Shown: positions 1 to 8,870, counted from the stretch's first letter. The stretch is 64,000 bases of DNA from Pseudomonas caricapapayae (GCF_001400735.1 NZ_LJPW01000125.1:1-64000); one strand, 5' to 3'. The notes: a model not told the origin generated them from the sequence alone. Program-made: numbers and translations.

Positions 1-223
1 CAGAACCGCCGTGTGACGCGGAGCGTCACGAACTGCATTCCGACGCGGAGCGTCGGCACGATAATCATAATCATCCGTACTTTTAGCCAAACAGCTCTAA
101 AATGCTTTTCAACCGCGATGGCACAGACAGGTGACTTGAGTTGAGTCCCAATCCACCTGGTGTCACAGAATCGCCGTGTGACGCAGAGCGTCACGAACTG
201 CATTCCCACGCGGAGCAGGGAAA
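1..223. repeat. Two direct copies of a P. syringae-type hairpin repeat
   Basis: Two copies of a roughly 55-bp unit start at 1 and 166. Each begins cagaa-ycgccgtgtgacgc and continues with agcgtcacgaactgcattc. Copy 1 has two perfect hairpins with a GGA loop: GTGACGC/GCGTCAC at 13-29 and CCGACGC/GCGTCGG at 40-56. In copy 2 both hairpins are eroded (GACGCAGAGCGTC, then CCCACGCGGAGCAGGG). The repeats lie just downstream of the leftward gene that ends at 273 and could terminate or stabilise its transcript; that role is inferred. Confidence 0.7.
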
Positions 224-272
224 CGATCAATTCTGAGCAGCATTTTCAGTGCTCCTCAGACAATCTCGACAC

Positions 273-1310
273 TCAACGAAACACTGGCACCACGTGCTTG
301 ATGAACAGTTCGAGCGACTTTTTCTTCTCGGCGTGCGGCAGGCTGTTGTCGCACCAAAAGCTGAACTCGTCGACACCCAGCGCCTGGTAGTGGCGAATGC
401 GCGGGATGATCTCCTCCGGAGTACCGATCATGGTGTTCTTGCGGATGTTCTCCAGCTCGAACTCCGACCGTTCCTTGAACTTCTCTTCCGGGCTGGGGGC
501 CAGAAAGCCGTTGACCGGCGTCTGTTTGTTGCCAAACCACGCGTCAAAGGTACGGTAGAACTTCGCAATAGCGGTGGCACCCACCTTCCAGCCTTCAGGA
601 TCGTCCGCCGCATGCACATGCGTGTGGCGCAGCACCATCAGTTGCGGGCGGGGCACGTCCGGGTTGTTGACCAGCGCCGCTTCGAACTTGTTTTTAAGGT
701 CGACAACTTCCTCATCGCCTTTCATCAATGGCGTGACCATCACGTTACAGCCGTTCTGCACGGCGAAGTTATGCGAATCAGGGTCCCGTGCGGCAATCCA
801 CATTGGCGGAGTGTTGATCGGCTTGGGCACCGAGGTCGAAGTGGGGAATTTCCAGATATCACCATCGTGGGCGTAGTCGCCCTGCCACAAGGCACGCACT
901 ACCGGCACCATCTCACGCAGCGCCTTGCCGCCTTCGGAGGCTGGCATGCCGCCCGCCATCCGGTCGAACTCCACTTGATAGGCTCCGCGTGCCAGGCCGA
1001 CTTCCATACGCCCGTTGCTGATCACATCCAGTAACGCGCATTCTCCCGCCACCCGCAAGGGATGCCAGAACGGCGCGATAATGGTGCCCGCGCCCAGATG
1101 AATGCGAGTGGTTCTGGCGGCCAGATAGGCCAGCAGCGGCATAGGGCTTGGCGAGATGGTGTATTCCATAGCATGGTGCTCGCCGATCCACACGGTACTG
1201 AAGCCACCTTGCTCGGCCATCAGCGTGAGCTCGGTCAGGTCTTCGAAAAGCTGACGATGGCTGACACTTTCATCCCAGCGTTCCATGTGCACGAACAACG
1301 AAAACTTCAT
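273..1310 (-). CDS. Luciferase-like flavin-dependent monooxygenase (LLM class)
   Basis: The 345-aa protein has the bacterial-luciferase (LLM) fold signature: an N-terminal MKFSLFVHMERWDE strand, the WIGEHHAMEY segment near residue 45, RTTRIHLGAGTIIAPFWHPLR near 90, and GRMEVGLARGAYQVEFDR near 125. Family members use reduced FMN and oxygen to oxidise an organic substrate; which one cannot be told here. The start at 1310 is chosen because it has a good ribosome site (GCGAGGTAAG) 6-7 bases upstream and begins exactly at the family N-terminus; an in-frame ATG further upstream would add 48 unrelated residues. The gene appears to stand alone, with hairpin repeats downstream. The conserved EHH motif and full length suggest it is intact. 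Confidence 0.85.
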   Translation of the reverse strand: MKFSLFVHMERWDESVSHRQLFEDLTELTLMAEQGGFSTVWIGEHHAMEYTISPSPMPLLAYLAARTTRIHLGAGTIIAPFWHPLRVAGECALLDVISNGRMEVGLARGAYQVEFDRMAGGMPASEGGKALREMVPVVRALWQGDYAHDGDIWKFPTSTSVPKPINTPPMWIAARDPDSHNFAVQNGCNVMVTPLMKGDEEVVDLKNKFEAALVNNPDVPRPQLMVLRHTHVHAADDPEGWKVGATAIAKFYRTFDAWFGNKQTPVNGFLAPSPEEKFKERSEFELENIRKNTMIGTPEEIIPRIRHYQALGVDEFSFWCDNSLPHAEKKKSLELFIKHVVPVFR

Positions 1311-1773
1311 GACACTTACCTCGCTTAAATCCTGGCGCCTGCACGGGCGTGATGAGTTATTATTGTCTGATGGTATACCGTAATACTTTACGTGCAAGTG
1401 TTTTTTGCGCCCGATGTTGTGGCCGCACAAGAAGGCAGCCGAAAGGAAAAACACCTCATGGGGCGGTAATCGTGTTGCAGCTTTAAGCGCACAGCATTAC
1501 AAGCGCACGTCAGGCTTTGCAGTTTGGCCAGAGACATTTTTATCGGGCTTCCATCGCCAGTCTGGCACTGATCTTCTTCCGCCAGAGGGCGGGACCGGTG
1601 ATGTGTACCGATTTCGCCCCTTGCTGTCGACAGCGACAGTAACCGGCATGACGTTGACTTTGAATTCGTCGATCGCCTCCATGCCTGGTCAGGGCCGTGA
1701 AGGCGAGCGTCTGGTTTTCATGCCATTCGCGTCGCCCTCGGTAACGTCTTTATCTTGTCAGGTGACTGCTGCT
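1311..1773. other. 463-bp intergenic region with no convincing gene
   Basis: This stretch holds the promoter side of the monooxygenase gene and the region downstream of the RHS gene. The only leftward reading frame of note is 61 codons (1497-1682), starting MEAIDEFKVN, with a weak ribosome site and no recognisable family. Immunity proteins often follow polymorphic toxin genes, so its place 91 bp downstream of the RHS toxin-like gene is suggestive, but nothing in its sequence supports that. No tRNA or clear terminator was seen. Confidence 0.5.
1497..1682 (-). CDS. Possible small orphan ORF downstream of the RHS gene
   Basis: A 61-codon frame on the same strand as the RHS genes, starting MEAIDEFKVNV and ending KNVSGQTAKPDVRL. 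It has no membrane segment, no signal peptide and no family I recognise. The ribosome site is poor. It is listed only because the position directly after a polymorphic RHS C-terminus is where a cognate immunity gene would be expected. It may equally be non-coding or the remnant of an older, displaced tip domain. Confidence 0.15.
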   Translation of the reverse strand: MEAIDEFKVNVMPVTVAVDSKGRNRYTSPVPPSGGRRSVPDWRWKPDKNVSGQTAKPDVRL

Positions 1774-4224
1774 TCAGACGGGATAAAACATTTTTGGTAC
1801 TGCGAGTTCGAACTTGGGTGTGTCGATAAAAGGCCCGCGCTTGTTGGCGAATATCCTTTGCCACGCTGATATTTTCGACAAGGGTGCAGTCGTGCCCTGC
1901 ATCGTTCTGTATGTACTCAATGGGATTTGCATGGTTGCAATTGTTCCAGGATAGACCTTGCCCGCGTAGGCTTGTACAGGACGCTTAAGCACGTTGGCGA
2001 CAGTCTGTGCGGCGCCGTTTTCTGCCCCCCAGCAGGAAAGCAGGACGATTTTCTGATTGGCCGGGTAGCCGATTGCGTCCAGTTGAGGTGCAATCAGATT
2101 CCTGGCAACGTTTCTTGCCGAGTCGCCCACGCCCTCAGCGTTCATGAGCTTTCCGGTAATACCACCATGGGTCATGAATGCTGCATCGTCGGTGTCCCAG
2201 ATGCGTTTGATAAAGGCGACACCAGGATCTCTTGCGGTTCTCTCGAAATAAATATCAGCCCTGCCTGAGCTGTATGCCGGCTTGATCGCGACCGACTTTC
2301 CGAATGTCGATCCAGCACGTCCGGGCGCGCGGGCCGCTCTGGCTGCCAGTTTGCCCATTATTGCCGGGGTCATCTCCAGTCCGATTCCGGCCAGGCCGGT
2401 GCCCAAGGATACCCATCCAAGAATGCTTGCGGCCTTCTGATCGTGGCCCGTAGCTTCCAGCACCATGGAGGCGATGCCGGTGCTCAGAGAAATGGCGCTC
2501 AGTGTGGCGGCACCGATCGCCATGGCGCCTGTTGCGCTGAGCGATGAAGCGCCGGCAGCAAACAGCGTGGCCAGGACTGGCGCAGCAGCGCCGAGTGTGG
2601 AAATCGTGGCCATTGCACCAATGGCCATACCTATGCCGCTCAGCGCGTAGGTCACCCAGCTATGGCCGTCCGGGTCGATGCGGTTTACCGGATCGCCGCC
2701 GCAGTAGGCATAAGGGTTCAGGCCGCCGTGACCGAAAGGACTTGCACTGTCGGGGCTGAGGAAGCACATGAGAACCGGATCGTATGGGCGATAGTCCCCA
2801 GGGATATACCAGCCGGTGAAGTCATCGACGCGCTCGCCGGCAAATCCGAACGGGTTGCGAGAATCACGGCGGGGTTCTGCACCATGAGGTGTATAGGTTC
2901 GTAAAGGCTCTTCGTCCTGTACGCGCACGCTGCCTTGCGCATCAGTGCCCAGTAGCAAGGTTTCCCGGACAGCGGCACTGAGTCGGCTCAGTGCAAACAA
3001 TGACTGGCCGTCGCTGATCACAGCGCATGTTTCGCCCTGTCGTTGCTCGTGGGTCATCTGGTTGCTGCTGAAAAAACTGCGCGTCAGGTCGCCAGCGAGC
3101 AGGCGGTCGGTGAGGTGCCCCGACGGATCATAGCCATACTCGCAGGCGATGCCGTCGCGGCTGACCGTGACCAGCCGGTCCTGCTCATCCCAGACGAGAC
3201 GGCGTCCCAGACTGTCCTCGATCACCCGACCACAGGCGTCATAACGCAGGTCTATGCGCAGAGGCCACGATGCGTGAGTGTGCGTGACTTTTATCACCCT
3301 GGCCGGGTCGGTCGGGGCATAAGTGAATGCGGCCTCGTCCTGGCTGCCATCGGTGAAATGACTGACTACCTTTTGGTAGCCGTCCAGCGCGTTGAGGGTA
3401 AATACCTGCGCCACGATGCGATTGCCGAATGGATCGGCAGGAGCGGCGGCTGGATTGGCGGTGTAGCGGATCAGTCGCCCGCGATCATCGTAGGCAAAAG
3501 TTTCCTCGCCACGCTCTTGGCCGTCATCCCATGAGCGCGATGTCATCCGGTCCAGAGAGCAGTAGCCCAAGGCTTGGGTAACCGTGCGGGCAGTGTCCTT
3601 GTCGATCACCTTGAAGGTTCGCGTGTGTTCGCGCCCCATTACGTCGTAGGTAAAGGTCTTGATCAGTTGTTTGCCACTGTCGGTATCACGCGTAACGACC
3701 GTGGCGGGGCGTGAAAAGTCGTCGTAGCCAAAGACGGTCTCAAGCGCCCCGACGTTCAATTGCTGCAATCGACCTACGCCATCGTAATGGCGTTCGTGGG
3801 TATTGCCTGTGGCGTCGTCGAAACCGAGTAGCAGGCCATTGAGCGAATACCGCCAGTGGGTAATGTGTTGCTGATCATCGACTGTCCAGACATCGCTTTC
3901 GGGATGACCGCTGGGGGTGTAGCTCCATTGCTGCCGCCCCAGCCCTCCTGTGGCACTGGTCGGCTGAGCCAGACGCGGGTGATAGCTGATTTCATCGGGT
4001 GTCTGGCCAGCAAGCTGCGTACCGAGCAATTGGTTACCCAGTTGAGGTTCGTAGATGAATGCGAGCCGTTTACCATCGGCCAACGTGTTGGCAGCAGGTG
4101 GTAGCTGTCCGGCCTGGTAATGAAACCGGGTGACACGTCCCCCCGTTTCGACGGTGAGCTGACGGCCCAGTCCATCGAACGACTGGCGTCCGATAACCAT
4201 TGGAGTGGTGCTGGAGGTGGTCAT
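1774..4224 (-). CDS. RHS repeat protein with variable C-terminal (toxin-like) domain
   Basis: The 816-aa protein is the second half of an RHS/TccC-like shell. YD-type repeats run through the first 490 residues (for example GRVTRFHYQAG, NTHERHYDGVGRLQQLN). The RHS-associated core follows, with NPFGFAGERVDDFTGWY, YDPVLMCFLSPD, LNPYAYCGGDPVNRIDPDGH, ending near residue 516. Next come about 85 hydrophobic, Ala/Gly-rich residues and a variable C-terminal region of about 200 residues. This contains MTHGG (His686) and KIVLLSCWGAENG (Cys731), a spacing that resembles clan CD caspase-like or Stv-type domains; that is inference. The start at 4224 overlaps the stop of the upstream gene by ATGA, so the two are translationally coupled. 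Such proteins enclose and deliver a C-terminal toxin. No immunity gene is evident. Confidence 0.85.
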   Translation of the reverse strand: MTTSSTTPMVIGRQSFDGLGRQLTVETGGRVTRFHYQAGQLPPAANTLADGKRLAFIYEPQLGNQLLGTQLAGQTPDEISYHPRLAQPTSATGGLGRQQWSYTPSGHPESDVWTVDDQQHITHWRYSLNGLLLGFDDATGNTHERHYDGVGRLQQLNVGALETVFGYDDFSRPATVVTRDTDSGKQLIKTFTYDVMGREHTRTFKVIDKDTARTVTQALGYCSLDRMTSRSWDDGQERGEETFAYDDRGRLIRYTANPAAAPADPFGNRIVAQVFTLNALDGYQKVVSHFTDGSQDEAAFTYAPTDPARVIKVTHTHASWPLRIDLRYDACGRVIEDSLGRRLVWDEQDRLVTVSRDGIACEYGYDPSGHLTDRLLAGDLTRSFFSSNQMTHEQRQGETCAVISDGQSLFALSRLSAAVRETLLLGTDAQGSVRVQDEEPLRTYTPHGAEPRRDSRNPFGFAGERVDDFTGWYIPGDYRPYDPVLMCFLSPDSASPFGHGGLNPYAYCGGDPVNRIDPDGHSWVTYALSGIGMAIGAMATISTLGAAAPVLATLFAAGASSLSATGAMAIGAATLSAISLSTGIASMVLEATGHDQKAASILGWVSLGTGLAGIGLEMTPAIMGKLAARAARAPGRAGSTFGKSVAIKPAYSSGRADIYFERTARDPGVAFIKRIWDTDDAAFMTHGGITGKLMNAEGVGDSARNVARNLIAPQLDAIGYPANQKIVLLSCWGAENGAAQTVANVLKRPVQAYAGKVYPGTIATMQIPLSTYRTMQGTTAPLSKISAWQRIFANKRGPFIDTPKFELAVPKMFYPV

Positions 4225-6830
4225 GCTGATGCCTCCGTGGCGGGCGTGACGATAACTGTTTCGGGGTGGTGGCCATCGCTGTGCGGGGCAAATGTCCAAT
4301 TGATGATCGTGCCGTCCGGCAAATGACGTTCGATGACGCGTGAATAGGCGTCAAAGCGCGATCCGGTGACGATATCCGCCTGGCCATGCACTTTGACGCG
4401 CTCTTCGATCACACGGTCCAGGCCGTCGCGAATCAGCACCGTGGTGCGGACCAGATGGTCGTTCTGGTCATACAGCTGTTGCTCTACAGGAGTTGTGGCG
4501 ATATTGCTCAGGGTTACACTGCGCGGGCTTCGTTGCTGCGCAGACTGTTGCCATTGCTCGGTGCGCAGCGAGACCGGGTCGTGCCGGGTGTGTGCCACGA
4601 CCCCGTCGGCTGTCTCGATGCATGACACACTGCCCCAGTCGTCATAACGAATGGCAGTGGTAGACTTCAGCGGCGTTTCGCTGCCGGGCAGCCAATCCTG
4701 GGCTAACTGGAGAACCGGGCGACCCAAGGCGTCGTATACAGTGTGCGCGATCTTGCGGAACGTCCCTGGGGCCTGGTCGATGTCGTCCAGTTCGACGCAC
4801 ACCACTCGTCCTTCGCCATCGAGCCAATTGCGCTTGCGTTGGCCGGTGACATCAGTCTGTTCGACCATGACGGGGTTGATCGCTTCATCCGCACGAAAAG
4901 TAAGCGCCACGGCGTCGCCTACGTGGTAGGCCGCGGTGGTGACCGCCTCGAAGTCGCTGCCCTGGGCGACGATCTTTCGGTTGATGCGGCCAAGCAGGTC
5001 GTATTCGTAACAGGTACGTACGCCTGATTCACTTTGCTCCAGCGTTGTAAGGCCGGTGATGAGTGATTGGCAACTGCTGCTGACGGAGCGGTTTTGCTCG
5101 TTTTTTTCAAAGCCTTCAACGGACACGTAGGTAACCCGTTGGTCCCCGTCGATTTCATAACGGTACGTAGTGATGGTATCCAGACCATTGAGCGTGTTGA
5201 CCGAGCTGGCAAGGCTGCCATAGCAGGCGTTGCGGGCGGACACGTAGTGCTGGCGAGTGGTTTCCAGCAAGCGGTCGCGGGTAACGTCACGGGCTTGTTC
5301 GCTGACCACGATCGACTGCGACAGTCCGTCTTCCAGCAGCGACTCGAGCGCTTCGTAAGTGTACGCGATGGAGATGACTGAGGCCTGGTTCGCCGTATTC
5401 TGGTGGACAGGAGCCGGAACGATGGTTTTACTTTTCAAATACCTGACCATACCCAGCGCATCGGCAGGGCAGCCCTCGGCACCTTGTGCCGGGTAATACT
5501 CGCTGTGCTCCTGTACCCCGGTCGCATAACGGGTGTGCGTGACGTTGCCGTACTCGTCGTACCGGTACTCGGTCTGTTCGCTGCGGCGGGCATTGTCGTG
5601 GGCATGGTCGATATACGTGGTGATCGTGTTGTGCGGCAACTGGCACCAGGCCGGTTGCTGCTCCCATGTCAGCGCGGGATCGATGCCATAGAGGGTTTCG
5701 ATCTGCACTTCGCAGTCTCCCTTCAGCGAAGTTTCCAGAGTCAGCAGGTGAAACCTGTTCCAGGTCCGGGTAATGGTCGCCAACAGCTGATTGTCGCTGT
5801 CGTGCTGGGTTTCGATGAGTTCATACTCATAATCGCGCTCGACCTGATAGAGGTTGTCCTCCCCGTGTTTCCAGTCGAAGCCCTGATCGCTGCCGAAACC
5901 GAGAAAGTTATGATCGCCGATCCATTGATAGGCACGATGCAGTTCACCTGCGCCTCCGGCAGAATGGGTCCAGGTCGCGACGCGCGGCAAATGCCGAAAC
6001 GGTGCGGCTTCCGGCAGTTGATGCCCGTTTTCTCCAGTAGCCCAGTGGACGATATCCACGGCTCCCAAGGGCCCGGAAACCTCCACGGGAAATAGCAACT
6101 CAGCACCAGGGGCAACCGGTTGAGCCTGATAGCTGAACGAGAATGCTCGGTCGATTTCAGGCAGATAAACCTCGTTGAGCTGATCATTGCTCAGCATCAG
6201 GCGCAGGGCGGTGCAGGTATGGTCACTGTCCGGGTGGCTGATGAAGTGCACTTCGCCGTTTTTACTGACGACCTGCATCAAGGTTCCGTTTTCGTCACGA
6301 ATAGTGTCGACGATGCACTGGCTCTCGCCGAACGGCATCCAGTCGATGAACAGGCGACGACCTTCCGGGCTGCGCATTTCGCTGAGCAGATAGTTGCCGC
6401 TGTCCTGTCGGGTGAGTATTTCGCTGTTTCCGGATTTCAGATCCACTCTGAAGGTGTTTTCGGCGGTCCGAATGACCCGCATGGCGCGCAGTTTGTAGTC
6501 GAGAAACGCCAATTCCCCGCCGATGTTCAGGTCGGAGTTTGCCCAGTCCACTGCAAATTGCTCCCCCGATACCAAACGCAACATGGGGGCGTCTGGATTG
6601 AGGTTCAGCTCGGACAGGTTCAGCGACCAACCCAGACCGAACCCCCGGTTTTGTGTCGAGCCCAGTGGGCTGAAGGCCAATGTCGGGGTAAGGGAAGGGC
6701 CTGCCAGATGATTGGCGGGTGCCAGTGGCAGGCTCATTGCCAACGTGAACTGCCCGGTACGTGGATCAACACCTGTTTTAACGAAGCCCAGAAAGTTGCT
6801 GGCCTGGGAATGGATTTGCTGAGTTGACAT
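4221..6830 (-). CDS. RHS/SpvB-TcaC-like protein, N-terminal half of a split RHS shell
   Basis: The 869-aa protein opens with GFVKTGVDPRTGQFTLAMSLPL and LAFSPLGSTQNRGFGLGWSLNL, typical of the N-terminal region of Pseudomonas and Photorhabdus RHS/Tc C-type proteins that contact sugars or form the start of the hollow shell. YD-like repeats follow (EYRYDEYGNVTHTRYATG, CYEYDLLGRINRKIV, YDALGRPVLQL). It ends without an RHS core or toxin tip; these are in the next gene, which overlaps by 4 bases. Together the two chains (1,685 aa) match one ordinary RHS protein in length, so a single ancestor may have been split, or the pair may assemble from two chains. The start has a clear ribosome site (TAGGTGA). 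No signal peptide is visible. Confidence 0.85.
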   Translation of the reverse strand: MSTQQIHSQASNFLGFVKTGVDPRTGQFTLAMSLPLAPANHLAGPSLTPTLAFSPLGSTQNRGFGLGWSLNLSELNLNPDAPMLRLVSGEQFAVDWANSDLNIGGELAFLDYKLRAMRVIRTAENTFRVDLKSGNSEILTRQDSGNYLLSEMRSPEGRRLFIDWMPFGESQCIVDTIRDENGTLMQVVSKNGEVHFISHPDSDHTCTALRLMLSNDQLNEVYLPEIDRAFSFSYQAQPVAPGAELLFPVEVSGPLGAVDIVHWATGENGHQLPEAAPFRHLPRVATWTHSAGGAGELHRAYQWIGDHNFLGFGSDQGFDWKHGEDNLYQVERDYEYELIETQHDSDNQLLATITRTWNRFHLLTLETSLKGDCEVQIETLYGIDPALTWEQQPAWCQLPHNTITTYIDHAHDNARRSEQTEYRYDEYGNVTHTRYATGVQEHSEYYPAQGAEGCPADALGMVRYLKSKTIVPAPVHQNTANQASVISIAYTYEALESLLEDGLSQSIVVSEQARDVTRDRLLETTRQHYVSARNACYGSLASSVNTLNGLDTITTYRYEIDGDQRVTYVSVEGFEKNEQNRSVSSSCQSLITGLTTLEQSESGVRTCYEYDLLGRINRKIVAQGSDFEAVTTAAYHVGDAVALTFRADEAINPVMVEQTDVTGQRKRNWLDGEGRVVCVELDDIDQAPGTFRKIAHTVYDALGRPVLQLAQDWLPGSETPLKSTTAIRYDDWGSVSCIETADGVVAHTRHDPVSLRTEQWQQSAQQRSPRSVTLSNIATTPVEQQLYDQNDHLVRTTVLIRDGLDRVIEERVKVHGQADIVTGSRFDAYSRVIERHLPDGTIINWTFAPHSDGHHPETVIVTPATEASA

Positions 6831-6948
6831 GGTTCACCTATATGCAGTCGCTGCACTAAAAGCGCGCAGTGATGAATGCACCGCCAGTGCGTGTCGTAGA
6901 CGCATCAGGCGGCGGCATGATTTCCATACTATTAGCGTGCTTGTGGAT

Positions 6949-7971
6949 TCAGTCGTAGCGTTTGAACGCTATGGTGTTGCCACTATCACCCTGAGTCAGC
7001 TCAATACGTGTTTCATTACCATACGGGTCCAGTAATCCCCATCGGCTTTGTTGACGATATTCGTTTGGCGGGTTTTCAAAAGGACCGTAGTACGTCTTGG
7101 CTCGAACAAAGTTCATATGGCCCGGTTTATTATTTACGGTAATGGTGCTGTCTTTAATTCTGAGCGTTAGCGCGGTGCCCATTTCAATCGCATAGTGAAT
7201 GTAATAAAAACGGTAGTCTGTCCCCGTGACGGATGTCTGCCGTGAATAACAGTCACTGTAATAGCTGTGGTGCCGTGGTGTCTGCTCACCACCGGATGGA
7301 CTGACTTGTGCAGCGGAGGGCCATCGCGATTTTCTGCGCCTGCCGGCCTGAGTTGACCAGACGTCTATGCCCGACCAGACCGGGTCGTACGGGATCGACT
7401 TAATGATTCGGCGGCCAGGGGCTTTGAATGTCAGGTAATAGATATCTATGTCAGTATCATGTTTGGATACCGTGTCCTCACGGGTGAGAACAAAGTCCTC
7501 GTGTTCGTAGCGCAAAGGAGTAAGCGATTCGATGATGATCGAAGAATTGAAAGCGCCCCCGTCAGTAACATGGTGAGTGTCTGCGTTCTTCGAGATACGG
7601 GCATAGACCCTGTCCAGCGAGCCGCCGACCCGGGAAGAGGAGATGTAAAAGCGTTGGCGAAGAACGGCGCCTTTTAGTTCCAGGTGAGCAAGCGGGGCAG
7701 AACCGGACGCGGCATAGTAGTCAAAAAGTGTATCTCTGGTCCGGGACACGCGAAGTTCATGGGTCAGCTCTCGATAAACCCCGTCATCGTCCAGGGTGAC
7801 CAGCGTGATGGAGTTGAGTTGCTCGGTTGTGATCGTTCCATTTCCACGAGGCGAGACAGAGACTGTGGCCTCAAGCTGCTGTCTGCCATTACCGAAAACG
7901 CGGTTGGCGTTGGAGGTGACTTCTATTTTGAATTGACTGAGCCAGGTATTGGCCGTGTTGGAGATATTCAT
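6949..7971 (-). CDS. Uncharacterised 340-aa protein of the RHS cassette
   Basis: I do not recognise a family. The protein begins MNISNTANTWLSQFKIEV and is rich in beta-strand-type sequence, with Tyr/Arg-rich stretches (TDYRFYYIHYAIEMG, RAKTYYGPFENPPNEYRQ) and no signal peptide or membrane segment. It ends RIELTQGDSGNTIAFKRYD. The start at 7971 is supported by an AAGGA site 6-7 bases upstream; a frame extension would add 40 residues with no support. It lies 118 bp upstream of, and in the same direction as, the two RHS genes. An accessory, chaperone or secreted partner of the RHS proteins is possible, but this rests on position only. Confidence 0.7.
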   Translation of the reverse strand: MNISNTANTWLSQFKIEVTSNANRVFGNGRQQLEATVSVSPRGNGTITTEQLNSITLVTLDDDGVYRELTHELRVSRTRDTLFDYYAASGSAPLAHLELKGAVLRQRFYISSSRVGGSLDRVYARISKNADTHHVTDGGAFNSSIIIESLTPLRYEHEDFVLTREDTVSKHDTDIDIYYLTFKAPGRRIIKSIPYDPVWSGIDVWSTQAGRRRKSRWPSAAQVSPSGGEQTPRHHSYYSDCYSRQTSVTGTDYRFYYIHYAIEMGTALTLRIKDSTITVNNKPGHMNFVRAKTYYGPFENPPNEYRQQSRWGLLDPYGNETRIELTQGDSGNTIAFKRYD

Positions 7972-8211
7972 GATTCCATCCTTGGTTATGAATGGAATCG
8001 ATTTAAGTACAGCTCGGCAACCGATCGGGTGTAAATATGTATTGCGTTTCGGCAGGTTTGTTACAAAAGGTTCAGGGCTTTCCGGTTGCACTGCCGGTTC
8101 ATGGCGGCGCTTAAATACAAATCCGCCTAAGTGAACGGTATTGCCTCATGGAAGTGCTTTCGGGCGCAGTGCATTCAGTCAGGGTTATCGATGTACCGGG
8201 TCAGGGCGAGA

Positions 8212-8547
8212 TCAGCTGCACGCTTCTGACTCGATGTAGTCGGCTGTGGAATCGCGAATCACTGGCCCCATGCCGCTGACGGCGCGGGCCTGCTCCATGA
8301 TCTCAAGAGTAGAACCGGTGCCCACCAGGTTCACCGTGTGATTGGTGCAGTTGTAGACGCGCTTGGAGTAGATCACCCCAAGCAGGCCGTCGCGCCGAGT
8401 GATCACTACTCGTTCTTTCGCGTTGCCGCTTTTCTCGACCAGCGCGTGCTGCCCGGTGGGATCATGAGGTACGGATATGGTTTTGCCTTCGGCATGCGCC
8501 GACAGTGCGGGGATCATCAAGGCCAGAAAACAGGCATGCAATTTCAT
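8212..8547 (-). CDS. Small exported protein of unknown function
   Basis: The 111-aa product starts MKLHACFLALMIPALSAHA, a standard Sec signal peptide likely cut after AHA, leaving a mature protein of about 92 residues. The mature part has two Cys residues (YNCTNHTV and the C-terminal ESEACS) that could form a disulfide in the periplasm. The start at 8547 is favoured by a GCAGGAG site and by the signal peptide starting there. It stands alone between the RHS cassette and sfnG, transcribed away from sfnG. No family was recognised. Confidence 0.7.
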   Translation of the reverse strand: MKLHACFLALMIPALSAHAEGKTISVPHDPTGQHALVEKSGNAKERVVITRRDGLLGVIYSKRVYNCTNHTVNLVGTGSTLEIMEQARAVSGMGPVIRDSTADYIESEACS

Positions 8548-8870
8548 CGGTGCTCCTGCGGATGAATGCGGTTTCATTGGATCCAAAATTTACTCTGGTC
8601 AAGCGATTCTGAATAGCGGAGCAGAATGCCTTCCGTCGGTTTGTCTTTGCCGAGATAAGGTGACACGCGTGTCAGCGGATCGAGCAGGGCTGTTGCCCTG
8701 CCAACAGTGCTTCTACACCTTGCCGATGTACGGACAGTTGACGCTGCGAGACAGCCACGCTAACTGATTGATGCATATACATTTAATCATCTGGCACGGT
8801 TGCTGCTCTGCAGTTCTGCAAGCCCGTTCGACTAATGCGCTCGGGAAGCCGCAGTCAGAGGAGTGCCGAT
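8548..8870. promoter_or_regulatory. Divergent intergenic region with sfnG control elements
   Basis: The 323 bp between the small exported gene and sfnG contains no gene. It holds two dyads, TGACACGCGTGTCA (8661-8674, a perfect 14-bp palindrome) and GCAGGGC-N4-GCCCTGC (8684-8701), followed by a sigma-54 type promoter at 8792-8807. The dyads lie about 90-130 bp upstream of the promoter, the usual distance for an upstream activator site of a sigma-54 enhancer-binding protein. Confidence 0.55.
8792..8807 (+). promoter_or_regulatory. Sigma-54 (-24/-12) promoter for sfnG
   Basis: The sequence TGGCACGGTTGCTGCT has GG and GC separated by exactly ten bases and matches the TGGCAC-N5-TTGCW consensus with one mismatch in the -12 box. 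It ends 63 bp before the sfnG start. In P. putida, sfnG is known to depend on RpoN and the activator SfnR, so the site fits the gene assignment. Confidence 0.7.

Noticed and set aside
249..1034. A 261-codon rightward frame opposite the luciferase-like monooxygenase gene
   Set aside because: The opposite strand encodes a full, conserved LLM protein; the rightward frame is rich in His/Arg with no recognisable domain, as expected for a GC-rich shadow.
1774..7971. A complete insecticidal Tc toxin complex
   Set aside because: No TcA-type gene is present and the two RHS proteins together are shorter than TcB plus TcC. It is better described as a split RHS element.
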